A model generated the notes under the pieces. That model searched no databases. It had not been told where the DNA came from and saw only the letters and a program-made list of their open reading frames with translations. A stretch of DNA of 64,000 nt, from the NCBI GenBank assembly GCA_900618425.1, contig UZAN01039577.1, positions 8,705 to 72,704 on the forward strand, given 5' to 3'. Source of the stretch: Echinostoma caproni (taxonomy: Eukaryota > Platyhelminthes > Trematoda > Plagiorchiida > Echinostomatidae). The translations under genes and the position numbers were made by a program. Position 1 is the first letter of the stretch. The number at the start of each line of letters is the position of its first letter. Of the stretch, positions 26,401 through 38,929 are shown piece after piece.

Positions 26401-28767
26401 TGAATGAAAAAAGGCCTTGCGTATTAAATAATGACATAAATGAACGGCTTTGATGGATTAGGAGGCTAACGGTAAAAGCCTTTTAAAGACAGATTGATGA
26501 CTCGTGCTTGTGTGATTCTTCTTCACCATTCTGTGAAAGACTTTCTCTAATCAGGCTACCGTGTGTTCGTTGATTCTCTAAGAACGCTGACTGAAGATTG
26601 GTGAAAAGAACTTTCGAGAAACATAGAAGTCCCAAATTATTAAAGAGAATGTACTTGTAGTTCAAAGTGCACACCAAATATAATAACCTAAGTAAAAATT
26701 TGAAATGTGGACATTTGCGTTTTGAACAGCTAATAGATATTTGATTTCACGCTACGCACACATAAAATATCTTCCACTTATCGGCTCCCCTTTAGCACAA
26801 AATTAATTATCCTTTGAGTTGAACGGGGAGAGCCGCATTTCATCCGAATGTATGTGGATCAACAAACCAAATTATTTGGGCACATGTGATTGTTGTCAGT
26901 CAGTAAGTATCTTGTGCTCTGGGTTTGCTTCTCCTTGATGGAACAGCTGATTTGGGCTAAACTGATGCGATCTTTTACTCTTTGTTTCATTTTATTCCCC
27001 AACAGATCGAGTCAATTAGTTGGGCTCTTGCCTAATCCCATCTGTAAAGGAGCCATTCGTATTCATAATGGTGACATCCGAATACCATTAATTGTACGAC
27101 CATGCACCATCAACAAATCCCGTTCAAAGAGAAGAAGAATATTCAGAACATTAGGAACTAGATAACGTGAGAGATTATTATTATTTTATTTGACTGTTAG
27201 TCACGTCTTAGGAAATAAACAAATGCACAAACGATTGCCATTTAGATAAGGCCTTCTCCAGGACTTCATCTGAAGGACGAACATAACATAAAACGTTTCT
27301 AACTTTCCTACAAATTCACGATCGTAAAATTGATTTGTTTGAATTTCTTCAATTGTACCTTATCGTTATTTGTAACGAATGAATGGCATCTTGATCCATT
27401 CACTAAACGTATTGTTTCACTAGGTGATAGATGACTCTGAATGAAGGTTATAAGGACATCGCTCAAATGGATCCACACACGCGCACAACTAGATGCACGA
27501 CATCGTTTGACCGCTTTGCTTTCGTTTTCTATTGTTATTTCTTATCCAAGAGTAAATTTTTAAAGGGTCTAAAATAAACCTTTTCATCTGTAAACTTACA
27601 ATAAATTGATACTCTAGGCAAAATATAATCTAATAAGACGTTACTCGCGACACTAAAAATGCTGTGTTGTTTACAAATGTTTTTCATCGACTTCTGCAGA
27701 ATGTTAGATCCTCCCTCTGGATTGCTTTTCTTTTTGTAAGTGCAATCTAATTTAAAATAATTCAGGTGAAAAATTAATTGAAAAGGACATAATACTTTTG
27801 GATCGATTAAAATAAATCTGTTTATTTATGCATTAGCTTGAAACATTTTCCATAGATTGCGAATCTTGCTGTGTTCCCAGGGAAAAATCATTACATGTGT
27901 CCCACCCTTTCAAACATCTCATAGGACGAACGGAAGGTGGAAAGCATTCAGATGTGCATCTCATCGATTTTCTGAGTACGCATTATTAGTGCTTACAATG
28001 TTGATGAACTTTAGCTAAATACAACCAAAGTGAATAATATATCCTCTGACCGTAAAATCTGTCTACGGCTTAAAATGAGTGGAGGTCAATCCTTGTAAAA
28101 CAGTCTCCTTGCGTACATGACCCTGGCAAAGCTTGCTTGCCTCGTTTTAGTTGACGGACAACATTCACTGTAAAGATAGATGAAATATAACTTGATTTTG
28201 TGGATGCAGGTTAAGTGCGTCTATCGAGTATAGCTTGATTTACTTTCAAACAAACAGGTATCAGCAAATGAGTGCTTAAAGTGTAACGGCGCTGGAGAGA
28301 CACTTGAAAATGTAAACAAAATTGACTGAAATCATCTTTGTTATGGTTGGAGAGCGAAAGAATAAAACACTTGGTTTCCCCACTGGGTTTCTGGAACCTG
28401 AATAATTAAACGGGCGAATAAATAATAACCATAACAGCTTGAAAATCCAATAAAAACATGTCAATTTTTTTTTCTTATTTAAGAGTAGATACAATATTCT
28501 TCAAGGAAAATTGAAAATTGTTTTTTCTTCAAACCGGGATCATAATGTAGAACAAAATGCTCGGGGAAAACAATAGATCTTTTTCAATTTCTTCCAATTT
28601 AGAACACTTGAGGCATTTCGCAACCTTTTATGATACGTCAACTTTGGAATTGCCTGGGAAAAAAATTACGGAACCAATGGTTGATTCTTGATGGAGGTAC
28701 CAGGACTGTCGTTTCGAGGTTCTTAAATGGACAATGTATAAACTGTTAAAGTGCCAACATTTTTCAG
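23401..28767. other. AT-rich non-coding stretch
   Basis: No gene or repeat recognised with confidence over more than 5 kb. Frames at 24642-24866, 24978-25190 (minus), 26483-26677 (minus), 26890-27165 and 28276-28494 (minus) show no recognisable domain. A small imperfect hairpin (TCACTGA.TCG.TCAGTGA) lies near 24562-24580. The stretch is plausible as intron or intergenic DNA. Confidence 0.45.
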
Positions 28768-29039
28768 GTTCATTGCCATGCATTATTCAAAGACAAGCAA
28801 AATTAAATCATTAGAATGCTTCGAAGAGTTAAGAAAAAGAGCAAGGAGTTGGGATCGCAGCCACAATGTCTGTTACAATTATACCGTGAGACCATCGAAG
28901 ATCAAAGCAAATAATGGGCCAGTGGAAGTTCATTCAACCAAAAGCAAATTAAAGATGCGCACAAAGTTCAAGGAAGAAAGGTCGTACAAAACTGAGTGCA
29001 GTAATACAAAATCAGTTCGAGAAAATAATGTGGTTCGAG
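28768..29039 (+). CDS. Possible internal exon upstream of the 29.2 kb gene
   Basis: A Lys/Arg/Ser-rich open segment follows a TTTTTCAG acceptor (AG at 28766-28767). The frame stays open to 29065, and a candidate but weak donor (CGAG then GTTATT) lies at 29039/29040. From that donor the phase fits exactly into a 16-base segment at 29222-29237 and then into the terminal exon at 29314, so the three could belong to one transcript. The protein segment includes ECFEELRKRARSWDRSHN and is not recognised. The weak donor and lack of homology keep confidence low; a simpler gene model starts at 29179 instead. Confidence 0.25.
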
Positions 29040-29178
29040 GTTATTGCGCAATCATTCTACAAAAATAACACTGAATACACCCATAGAAACTTCAGCACAT
29101 TCGAATAAGTTTATATGTCTTCGGATCGTGTTACTCTCAAAACAATTTGTTTACCATTTTATTTAAGCATAAAAAGGA

Positions 29179-29551
29179 ATGAATAAAATTATGTTGATTT
29201 TTGTTACGTTTTACTCCATAGGATGGTACAAATTCAGGTATTCATTCGGCCCACAGGCGCGTATAAGTGTGTGTCGCAAATTCAAGCGATCTCTCATTCC
29301 TAAATTCCCTCAGGCAGAGCGTTGTGATACATCCAGCAGTCTTTTCAACCGACCTAACACCGACAACTGAAGCACCGCTCTTTAAATGGTTTCTGACTGA
29401 GAACACTCAGCTGGCCATGAACCGGAAAGACAAATCACAACTTTGTGATCATGCCCTTAGCTGCGAAGTCTACGAAGATTTTAATGAGGGCACAAAATCC
29501 ACTGGTTCAATGTGGGTGATCGGTTGTGCATCGGTACCAAAAATAAAATGA
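29179..29551 (+). CDS. Candidate two-exon small secreted protein, 98 residues
   Basis: Model: exon 1 at 29179-29237, a 76-base intron (GTATTC at 29238; acceptor TAAATTCCCTCAG ending 29313), exon 2 at 29314-29551 ending in TGA. The splice keeps frame (codon AG|G). The N-terminus MNKIMLIFVTFYSIGWYKF has a short hydrophobic core like a signal peptide. The remainder is hydrophilic with three Cys (LCDHALSCEVYED and VIGCASV). Exon 2 has balanced codon use unlike the AT-rich surroundings. A TATA-like TATTTAAGCATAAAA lies just upstream, and an AATAAA at 29542-29547 overlaps the stop. The product is not recognised. The alternative is that only the last 16 bases of exon 1 are exonic, joined to the 28.8 kb exon. 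Splicing and expression are inferred. Confidence 0.4.
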
Positions 29552-32499
29552 AATTTTGTGGGATTTTATGCACCGTTTATAATATGTGGTTCATAAAGCC
29601 TGGAAACATTTAGCTACTGAACCACCCGCGTTTAATGTGCATCCTTTGGTGTTTCAGTTTTTTCAGACGGATGTCCTCTATTGGAAGGTAAATCCGGCAA
29701 GATGGTAAAAATCAGTATATTTTCCCTTACGGGTTGAACAAAATGATTGATCTCACTTTAACGGTTTGATTTTAAGCAGAAAAAGACTGCTGCGCAATGT
29801 TATAAACTTAACAATACATATTGCTACTGACTGAAATGACCAAAAGGATTTAAAAATTGGTAATTAAATTAAAAAGGGGTGTAAATAAATAAACATTTGT
29901 TTGTTGAAGTGTTTTGTGCGCTGAAGGAAGGAACCAAATTCAGACATTTTATTATGCTCCTTCTAGACTGTTATTATATTAGTATTTCTTGACTGTTTCT
30001 TCAATAAAACTCATTCGCCGAACGATCTACAGTGCTGCTTGCACGATTCTGGACACCATTAATTATCTCATGTTGATGGTAACGTATATTGCTGTTCATT
30101 AGTCAACAAGGAATCAAAATGTCTTACACGAGAAATAAATTAGGACGTTTTGATGAATTTTATGTCTAGAAAAAGCTGAATAATAACATCTGCACCAATG
30201 AATTACAAACCAGGGAAAATAAGAACCAAGGATTATCATGATGGAGATTCGTCACGTATCATTAGGTTTGTGAATTATATGATAACATATTGAGTGAGAA
30301 TAACACAAAATACGTTACCGGCAACCAATGAGCGCATGGAAACCAAGTTCGAGTAAACACACGATAAGTTTCGCAAGCGCATTCCAGTGGATCTTGAACC
30401 AAAGTATTGCGCAAACTTTAAAGACAAGTGAATGGATATCAGCTAAATGAAGAGGAATTTAGTTTAATGGTAATGCATAACTAATCACGTTCTCCATTTT
30501 CCGATTGACATCGATTGTTTCCTGTAGTTTTTAAAGTCATAAATCGCTTCTTGCTTTTACACTGGTGCACGATTGCACAACTCCCAGGCTGGTGATTATA
30601 TCGTTCGTACTAAGCCTTATCTATTTGGCATGATGAGATCAAATCAATTTAAGGATCATAATCTTTGATGAGGCCAAGCTTAACTTTATTTAAATCATAA
30701 TTATTTGTGCAAGAAGTGCAGACAAGTCTTTTTCATAAAACTTTGGTTATAAATTCCATAGGATTCGGAAAAGGTTACGAGAAAGTATGACTTCGGCTTA
30801 GGTAAAGCCGTTGAAAGCACACCACAGCAGAATGAGATAAACGTGGCCCACACGTAGAGTGAGCTTATACGCACAACCGTGTTCGACCATACATGTTTCG
30901 TAATGAACTGTTTTATACGAGCGAATTGGTTGCTTAACCATGTTTAGGATGTTCTCATAACTTCCACCACTTCATCGTGTCCAGAATTGGAAGGCACCGT
31001 TTCTATGACATACATTTGGTGCACTTGTGTGGCGTGCATTTCACACATAATTGCATGATGTGAAGTACAAACGTGTTGTGTTCATATAAGTTCGAAAAAT
31101 ACTAAGGATTTTGGTGGTGGAATATAAGATTTCACTTTCAATGCACTCCTTATCCAAATTTCTCTCCCCTTTAACTTTTGTCTATCGATGAAATTGCTGA
31201 ATCAGCAAAATAAATGATATTCAGCAGCCAGCAGCTTCCTGTATTTGTTTGAATTTATTCTACGCAATTGCTATCTAGGCTTATTATTACTTATTATCAT
31301 CTAAGATTATTTACTGAAGATAGATTCTGAGTGACTTTTGATCACTGAATCAACTTTTGGGTACAAAATTAGTGCATACAAAACGTTAACAATCCCAGAG
31401 GTAATGATACACTTTGATGAACTTGTGACAGGTCATGTTCCATTCGTTTACAAGGTATTGTTTAATTTCTTTTCATAGTTACATTGAATAGCCTTTGTTG
31501 ATAATCGTTCGGCAATCGAATTTGATTGTTTCAAATACGTACAAAAAAGAAGTGCATATTATAATCAAGAATAACGTCCATTCATTACATAAAGCATTGC
31601 CGTTCTATCACTCTCAGAATGTACACGTCTAAGTGAAATAAACATAATGCAATAATATTTAATTTACTACCATTTTGTGTCGATAGTCCGTCTGTTGAAG
31701 TAGAACAATATTTCTCAGTTTATCCATTTGTAAACTGTCAGTTGAATCATTCAGATATGCTTGAACCATTGCGATTTGTTGTATACAAATTACAACGAGA
31801 TCATAAATCTCCGGAAAATTATTAACTTCCCGGTAAATGCCAATTTGTAATCAAACATGCAAGAATAGAACAGCGAACGATGTAAAAAAAACTGGCTCTT
31901 ATCAGTTTGATGGACAGTGATGCATGTCATTACACAACCGTGTTCAACGCAGTCCTGTGTGTCAACAATCCTGCAACATGCTCACCAGGGGAGGAGTGAG
32001 CGTAGCTAAGGCACATTAGGCTCAAACCTAAATACAATTAGATATTCCGACAACTAAGTGTGATATCTTGATCTGGCTTCACAACAGCAGATGAAACGAC
32101 GAACGCAAAGGGACGTTGCAGCAAAAGGTTGAAGCAGATTTGGATCGCAGCAGATTAACTGTTTCATTGAAAAAAAACAAAAGGAGTTTTGATAATACAT
32201 TAGAGGCGTCTAATAGCTGCCAAAAGTCTGAGACTAATTTAGTATGAGACCCGGTCATCTTTTGGTTCTTCAACGTTTTCCAATTATTTTGGATTTAGAC
32301 GGGATCAGAGTTGTGTTTTTCGATAGAGCATTCCAACATGCATACTTTAGGCATTAGGAATACATTTAAACACGATGAGTATTCTATATTTTATTAAATC
32401 ATTTCGATAACAGCATTCGTGTTAATACATCCAGTAAAACTAATGTCAATCTATTAGAAGCTACTGACCAAATTAATTTCTTTGGTTTCTTGTTTTCTT
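29552..32499. other. AT-rich non-coding stretch
   Basis: No gene supported. The string TACGCACAACCGTGTTCGACC near 30872 echoes one at about 10798, and ACACAACCGTGTTCAAC near 31935 is similar; these may be traces of an old dispersed repeat. Otherwise nothing stands out. Confidence 0.45.
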
Positions 32500-32690
32500 T
32501 TTCATTTTTGCTTCCCTTTAATAAACATAAAAGGATACAATTTTTAGAAAGCCGGAAGCGGCCAATCAGACAGTTGCCATTCAACCCACAAATGGGAAGG
32601 TCAGGCAGTGGTGCTGGGATTCGAACACACAGTTCCGAGGTGATAACGTGGTGACGTTACCACCGGGCCACTATCACACTGATAACAAAA
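32500..32690 (-). mobile_element. tRNA-derived SINE (family A), with A and B boxes
   Basis: On the minus strand the head has an A box GTGGCCCGGTGG (plus 32660-32671) and a B box GTTCGAATCC (plus 32617-32626) at tRNA-like spacing, followed by a body ending near 32500. The body (GATTGGCCGCTTCCGGC, TGAATGGCAACTG) matches the minus-strand copies at 16960-17068 and, more loosely, 59225-59415. It is the best-preserved member of the family in the window. Such elements are transcribed by RNA polymerase III and mobilised by a partner LINE; which LINE is not evident. Confidence 0.75.
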
Positions 32691-33839
32691 TTGCAGACGA
32701 AAAAAACATTTCAAGTTGTGTTCTTATTCCATGCGATGCAATGAATCATCGACTAATTACAATCCGGACAATCCGGAACATAGTGAAATCGGAAATCAAG
32801 CTAGTATGATTCAGAAACCTTCCTGATTAGTTGCTTATGTGAATGAAAGATGGTTCTATGGTGAGGAGATACGGTGGGCAGTAAAATGGAAGGCCAAAAT
32901 GATTTCCGTATTATTTTATTCCCTTGAGGAAACATTAGACATAGCTCACTAAATAAAATGGTCCAGTTAGTATACAATCTATATATTCCCAATTAATGGT
33001 TTGAAGATTCCGCCGTATCAGTGACGGTTAGTGGAAAACGTAAAGTAAGTGCCTGGCAAGCCCAAACTTTTGCCAAAGCACACTTTCTGTTCACATCAGA
33101 ACTGATTCTTCTTCTGATAGCCACAAATGTTACCCACATAAAAGACATCCTTTGTGTCAACCAAATCACTGGCTTCTGTGAATCCAGTTGAGTAGGTCAA
33201 AACCAAAATCTTTCGTCCTTTTAAATGAACGTTCCTTAACACTAGTTGACTTAACCAAGGGACGATCGTGACCAGCCAAAATTGCTCATTTCAATTATTT
33301 ATGTCCCAAATTCGTCATGCATCACTATTTCTATCTCGTCCTCACAGCGCAAGAGAGATTGTTTAAGCAAATTAATTATCCATTGTGTTTAGCTGAAAAC
33401 CATTTGCCTTTTGTTCCTCCCCTTTCTTCTAAGTGCACTAAAGATTAGTTTACTCATTCTCTCTGTCTCCGAAATCAAATTGAGGCGTAAACTTAACACC
33501 CGCAAACGACCGGGTTAAAGACAGTTGTTAAAACAAAAAGCAATAATTAGTATGTTTTGCATGGAATTCAAAAGGGAAATGAGTGAAAAAAAGGAAAAGT
33601 GTATTTGTTTTGTTGTGTTTTGTTGAATCGGCGTTTTGTGATTTTACAACTTAAAAATAAGTTTTGAACAACTTGTACAACGGGGATAATAGATTTTACT
33701 TACGGCAACTTAAAGCTATCTCTATATATCTCCAGCCGACAACAATCATTCATTTTTCGGTCATTACCTGAAAATTGGGAGCAATCACCATGGTCTAAAT
33801 CGAAAACCCGCATTATTATTAATTCCAGTTATTATCGCG
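32691..33839. other. AT-rich non-coding stretch
   Basis: No gene supported. A minus-strand 63-codon frame at 32801-32992 is not recognised. Confidence 0.45.
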
Positions 33840-35600
33840 CCATGGGTAAGTTGGATTTACTTCCAATCCGAACCAGAAGTCACCGTCGGGACGGCTCTGG
33901 ACGAGCCGTGGTTTGACATTCATAGACTGCGACCTAGTCCTTAAGACATAAAGATCAACAACGATGATTAAGTATTCTTTTAATTTACCGCCGCCTCAAG
34001 GCTTCGACTATTGGACACAGGTATTTGATGAATTTGCTTTAGAGCAAAGTGAACAGTTTGCATAATCTTGCCGAAGCGCTGTGGTGCTTCACATGCCACT
34101 TAAGAGCCCGTGAAACATCGAGACAATTATATAGATGTCTCCCTTAGGTTAAAGACATTTCACATTTTGCTATCTGTCAACAGATCTTATTTTCAACCAT
34201 GTGGCAAGAAGCGGTGTAATTTCCAAGGTGGACAGGAATATCAACAACCGCAAGCTTTTCCCAGCATGAGAAGTCCAACATAGACATGTCTCGATTGTGC
34301 AACGATTTAAAACTGCCTAAACTAGCTAACTTGGGCCGCGAGTAGGGTCATTTAACCAAGGTTTTTCCCAGATCCAACAGTTTTCTACCACGTCAAGCAA
34401 GAAGATCTGAGAGATGTGATGTCAAAAGTTGTTGGTGTCAAACCTGGAAGGAAGCGGAGAGATGGGACAACCTTTTCACACACCCGGGGACTCTAAACCA
34501 CGAGGATAGCTGACACTTAGACCGTTACTCTTACGGGGTATCAGACTAGCTCGATAGCAAAATTATACGGGGAGGTAATCAGTAAGCTATTCCACTGCGC
34601 TGTTTGATCATCAGCTCCAGAGGCTCAATGGATGTTTTTGGTGAATATAGTGGTCAATCTGCTATAGTTATTATACTGTCCTAGCAGCAAACTGATAATG
34701 AGGATTTAGTAAAATTTCCCCTTGCATTTCACTTGGTCGGCAAACAATAACCCTCATTAGCTTAGATGCCAAGCATCAGATTAATACCACCGAAATTGAG
34801 GCATGTGTTATGGAGGATCTTTCTATGTGGAAACCACGGCTAACTCTCATGTAATTCGAAGGTGATTTGTATAGATACAAATGCGAGAGAACAGCATGCT
34901 CGTTTCTCTCACCAAACACGGGTCACTATTTTTGGAATGGGGTGGAGTCAATCGGCCAAACCTGATGCATTAGATACCACACTGATCGACTCAAGTAGAA
35001 ACTTGTAGGAAATAAACTGATGCTTTTTACTCCCGAACTTCATAACTCAATCAGCAGTCAACAAGATTTATAAATCCTTTCTGACAATCTATTCTTATCG
35101 AGATGCTAGTAGACGAGGGCAGCAGAGGCAGTGTGTTCTTCGGATTTGGAATTTTTATGGATCCCTACATGTTTGTATAAACTCAGTGTGTGCAATTTAC
35201 TCAACGTTTGCCGAACGACCCGGAACTCCTGGCTCAAATGCATACATGCAGCGTTGAAGCTCTTAAAATGTGTTCCTATACAAAGAAACTTTGCAAGCCA
35301 AAACTGTGGATACGTTTTAAAAAAGCGAACGGTAATAGGTCTGCCACATGTTGCTCTGTTTTAAAAAGTAAGTCAGTGATAGTTTGCAGATCAGTACTTA
35401 CTGTCCTTGAAAATCTTCAACCAGCTCAATGGAAAATTTGATGCTGTTATTCTCTATCTGATTTACGTTAGTTTAACTGTATGAGGTCTGGGGCACTATC
35501 AGAGAGTAGCCCACTAAAATTAGAAACCAGATGAGAATCTTTGCGTGAGTTGCAGGAAGACTGTTGAGTAAACTTTGAGAAATCAGTTTTTCAAGTAATA
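33840..35600. other. GC-richer stretch of unknown nature, probably an old repeat
   Basis: This 1.7 kb block is clearly richer in GC than its flanks and has many medium-length but interrupted frames on the plus strand, for example SERCDVKSCWCQTWKEAERW near 34410-34470 and the overlapping frames at 35131-35441 (RLPNDPELLAQMHTCSVEAL). That pattern is typical of a decayed coding element, but I could not match any RT, integrase or transposase motif. Candidate identities are a worn LINE or LTR element, or remains of a host gene. Confidence 0.3.
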
Positions 35601-36559
35601 CTCCAGTAAAAATATCAGAAGCACACATCGAAATAAAGCTTATCTCAAAAGAACAAGGATCCGCTTATCTAAACGTATAATCAGAAATGTAATTAATTAG
35701 TGTTTTATGGGCAACATAATATGTTTTTATTGCACAGTAAGTGTAATGCACATCAATGGGGTAAACGCCGTTATCAACAAGACATCAATAACGCATCAAT
35801 AAGGAAGGAGTGAAACTTCCCCCGAACACAATTTGTTAATTGTGTGCTCCAATGTTACAATGGGTAGAAGAAAAGTAATAAAGTTAGTTTTACAATTTTC
35901 GGTTCGTCAATAACGAGAAAATTTGAATGCCACCCGATTACAAGCCTCTACATTCATTCAGCGCTTGTAACCAGATCACAAAAAATGAAAGAGGAAAGAT
36001 CAATTCAGCAACCGGTATCCGTCAAAGATCGTACTGAATACAGTAAAAGCGGCGGAAAATTACCTCACAGTGGTGGACACGTTCTATAACATTGAACCAG
36101 CAACAAGGGAAATGACTTCATTCTGAAAAAGGCACATAAATGCCAATGAAAAAGTGAGTACTTATCCCCTGATGTGGCTAGGATATCCCTCTGTGCGGTA
36201 TATTTAGACAGTGCAAACTCAACAATTAGTTGACTTTCACAGTTAACATAGCTATTATCCATGTATTGGAAACTTAACCCAAATAACAGCTAACTATAAA
36301 TAATATTTTGAACCAGCTGATTTTATGCATCTGCCTATTGTAATCAAATACGTGCAATTTGATACCCCTGATCTTAAGGTTTTATCATGAATAAAGTTAA
36401 TTACAATGTAGGGGATAAACCTCATGACAGATAGTAATAAGTTAAAAAGAATGGAAGAACGTTGATGTAAGAGCCGGTGTGTTGATTTCTTGTTTACTGA
36501 GTGGCAGATCGTTAGTGAATGGCGGGGGAGAGAGCGAAAACGTTTTCAGTTGTTAATGG
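35601..36559. other. AT-rich non-coding stretch
   Basis: No gene supported. A minus-strand frame at 36065-36262 is unrecognised. Confidence 0.4.
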
Positions 36560-36657
36560 TTCAAAAGAGAAAAAATTGGACTAAAATTAGAAGAATACGA
36601 AACTAAGTGGCTGAAATCGGACTAGAAGGACTAGTCACCTGCATGCCGGCACAATTA

Positions 36658-38036
36658 TCAAGAAGAGGAATCGCCGAGGCAAACTCCAAAGAACAAATGC
36701 CGAAAGACAATCAGCAGGGAAAGCATTACATCGATGGTTTGGTTCCTGTACATCGGAATTTGTGGAAAGTTAACTAATAAGCTGAATGGCCTTGCGTTGA
36801 TTATGATAAAGAAGTAAATGGCAAAAGGTGGAGCTGCATCAATGGGACTACTATTCAAACGCAAGAACTGTGTGCAGTAAGAGGAGACTATTTGATACAG
36901 GAACTTTTGGAACGGAATAAAGACCATCTATCCTGGAGAGGAGGGGTGGGGGGAAATAAGCGAGCTAAAAACGTAAACGGGAAATAACATTATAAAAGGC
37001 ATGTAGGTAAACCAAGAAAGGGATGCAATTAAGTTCAATCAAAGTACAAATGAGAAGAAACTGAGCGGTATTTAAAGGCAATAAAGACTTTGGAAGCATT
37101 TGATGCAGCATGATTGTAATAACCCAGGGGGATATGTGGTCGAGATAGGAGACCCGGAACACATCAACTGCAATGCTGTCACGCCCGATGTTTTTGATGA
37201 AAAAGTGAGAAATTTGGTAATAATTTGGGAACAATTGTGGATATCGTTATCGAGAAACAAATGGATTGTATTGAAAATCTTGAATGAGAGATGACCCATA
37301 TACGGGAAAAATAGGTTTTCACAAGTGCTGAATCTTGAGGGACTCCTGCATTCAAAGATGAGTTAGGTAAAGTTAAGAACACAACTACTCATGCGGAGAT
37401 AGTTTTTCTACTGAGTAAACTGAATTTCCCAACAACTAGAGACAAAAAGAACTTGAACATAGACAGGTTTACCGGTAGACCTTAGTTGAAAGTCGATCAA
37501 AAGATTTTGAGATGTTGAGTGAGACCAAGTATTTTTCTCCACGGTCATAGAGATTTGGCGAAGCATATATATATATATATATTTCGAGGAAGATGGATGG
37601 TATACCGTCCGGACCAAGTGCCTTGCATACGTTCAAAGGTGTGTGACTTTTGACACAGGAGAGATTTGGGTTCCGGTCCGAAAATGGGATAAGAGGAGAA
37701 GAATAGAAAAATAGGTGTAGGAAATCCATGTTGTAGTTCAGTCCGGAAAGTTTGGCAAGGATGACAATTTTTTGGGTTCTTTGCGTGTTCGTAGAGCAAA
37801 TGCGGGTGTGATGGCCTGCGTAATCGTAAATTGTCATGTTTCAAGTTGCAAAGAGGAATCCGAGGGTTAGAGTAAAGACCCGCATAAAACCTCAACGGAA
37901 TCGAAGCGACAGACACCGCTCCTAGTTGTGTAGATATTTCCACAATCCAGGAAATCTTCCTGACTTCAATTTTCACATCCGCTGAATGTTTCAGTTCGCA
38001 ATAAATTTTCAACCCAGGGCTTTTCAAAACAAACAA
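36658..38036 (-). pseudogene. LINE 3 reverse transcriptase, broken
   Basis: Minus-strand motifs in order: linker ending FPTPIFLFFSSYPIFG; RT start KALGPDGIPSIFLE (near 37590-37630); after the (AT)n, YDRGEKYLVSLNISKSFDRL (normally ..VSLDISKAFDRV); then SSLNAGVPQDSALV (GVPQDS at 37331-37348, normally GVPQGS); then SKTSGVTALQLMCSGSPIS; and a C-terminal NARPFSLLVNFPQIPMYRNQ...WSLP segment (about 36700-36830). The catalytic YADD box is not readable. The roughly 100 residues expected between the GPDGIP and LDISKAFD motifs are absent. Several frameshifts and stops are present. Confidence 0.72.
37565..37582 (+). repeat. (AT)n microsatellite inside LINE 3
   Basis: Nine AT units interrupt the RT pseudogene exactly where about 100 residues of the usual protein are missing. 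It translates as an IYIYIY stretch, so the frame appears open through it. Confidence 0.9.
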
Positions 38037-38040
38037 TTCT

Positions 38041-38929
38041 TCGATGCTATCGAAGGCATTTGTTGCTCATGCCAAACAAGCCCCCCCAAGTCAATACACA
38101 CACCTAAGACCAAGCGATGTTTCACTACAATTCGTAAAATCTATTTTATATCGTAGAACCACTTTTCCGACAGTGTGAGAATAAACAAATCTTGTCTTGG
38201 TAGTGGGCTCTTTGTTATTGGCAAAACAATAGGCGGTTGTAAAGGTACACCACAAGGCGGTTGTCGGTTTAATTTTGTTCAGTTCACTTTTCTATTCCAA
38301 GTTAGTGGTAAGAGTAGTGAATGTGTAGTTACCGACGTTCTGAAACGCAAACGTTTTCCGTTAATATCATTACAATCTACTCATTTGGGAATCGCGTAGG
38401 TTCATCAACCTAAAATATCATGTTCCAAGGTTTTTAAACGAATCATCATTTGTTCCCTTTTCAAATGTCACAAATTGTTTCGTCGTGGTATATGCCGACT
38501 GAATCATCTTCCGTCACTATCATTCACAACAAATCGCAACCAACTGTTTTGAAGAATTTGATTTCAAAGCTCGTTGCTGTATTATATTTTGTTATGATTG
38601 AATTATTATTGGCGTCCTGTTGATGGCTTTTGTTTGTCCTAAATTGCATTGGTATTCATTGAACAGTTTAGGACCCTCGGGATGTGTACAGGGGGTTTTG
38701 TATAAATATAATTGACAAATGTATGTTCACTTTATCAGTTCTCATTCTGAAGTCATCATGAAAAACTGACTATGAACGAACGACACGGTGGTGCGGGGGG
38801 AAATTTATTCATGTCATGCGGATGTCCAGATTGAACTGTCTGGAACGGGTTTTACTAACAACCTCGAATGTCGTTTAGATTTATGCCCTTGACGCAATCT
38901 GAAAGAGCAGAACAATCTCTTTCCCTGTG
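38041..38929. other. Spacer between LINE remnants
   Basis: No gene supported. A 74-codon plus-strand frame at 38175-38399 contains GGCKGTPQGGCRFNF. This resembles the GTPQGG box of some reverse transcriptases, but the flanks do not support it (see rejected items). Confidence 0.35.

Larger units (their letters stand above)
36560..38040 (-). mobile_element. Decayed Jockey/CR1-type LINE (LINE 3), with internal deletion
   Basis: On the minus strand the linker and RT of a non-LTR retrotransposon are readable from 38040 down to about 36650, in several frames. It is shorter than LINE 1 because the central RT part is missing and an (AT)n tract sits at the break. No clear endonuclease is visible upstream of 38040. 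Confidence 0.7.

Noticed and set aside
32590..32690. Functional tRNA gene on the minus strand
   Set aside because: Same reasoning: the tRNA-like head is fused to a body shared with other copies at 17.0 and 59.3 kb.
38175..38399. GTPQGG string suggesting another reverse transcriptase fragment
   Set aside because: Only the six-residue box fits. The residues after it (CRFNFVQF) and the flanks do not follow any RT motif order, so chance is as likely. A translated profile search would decide.
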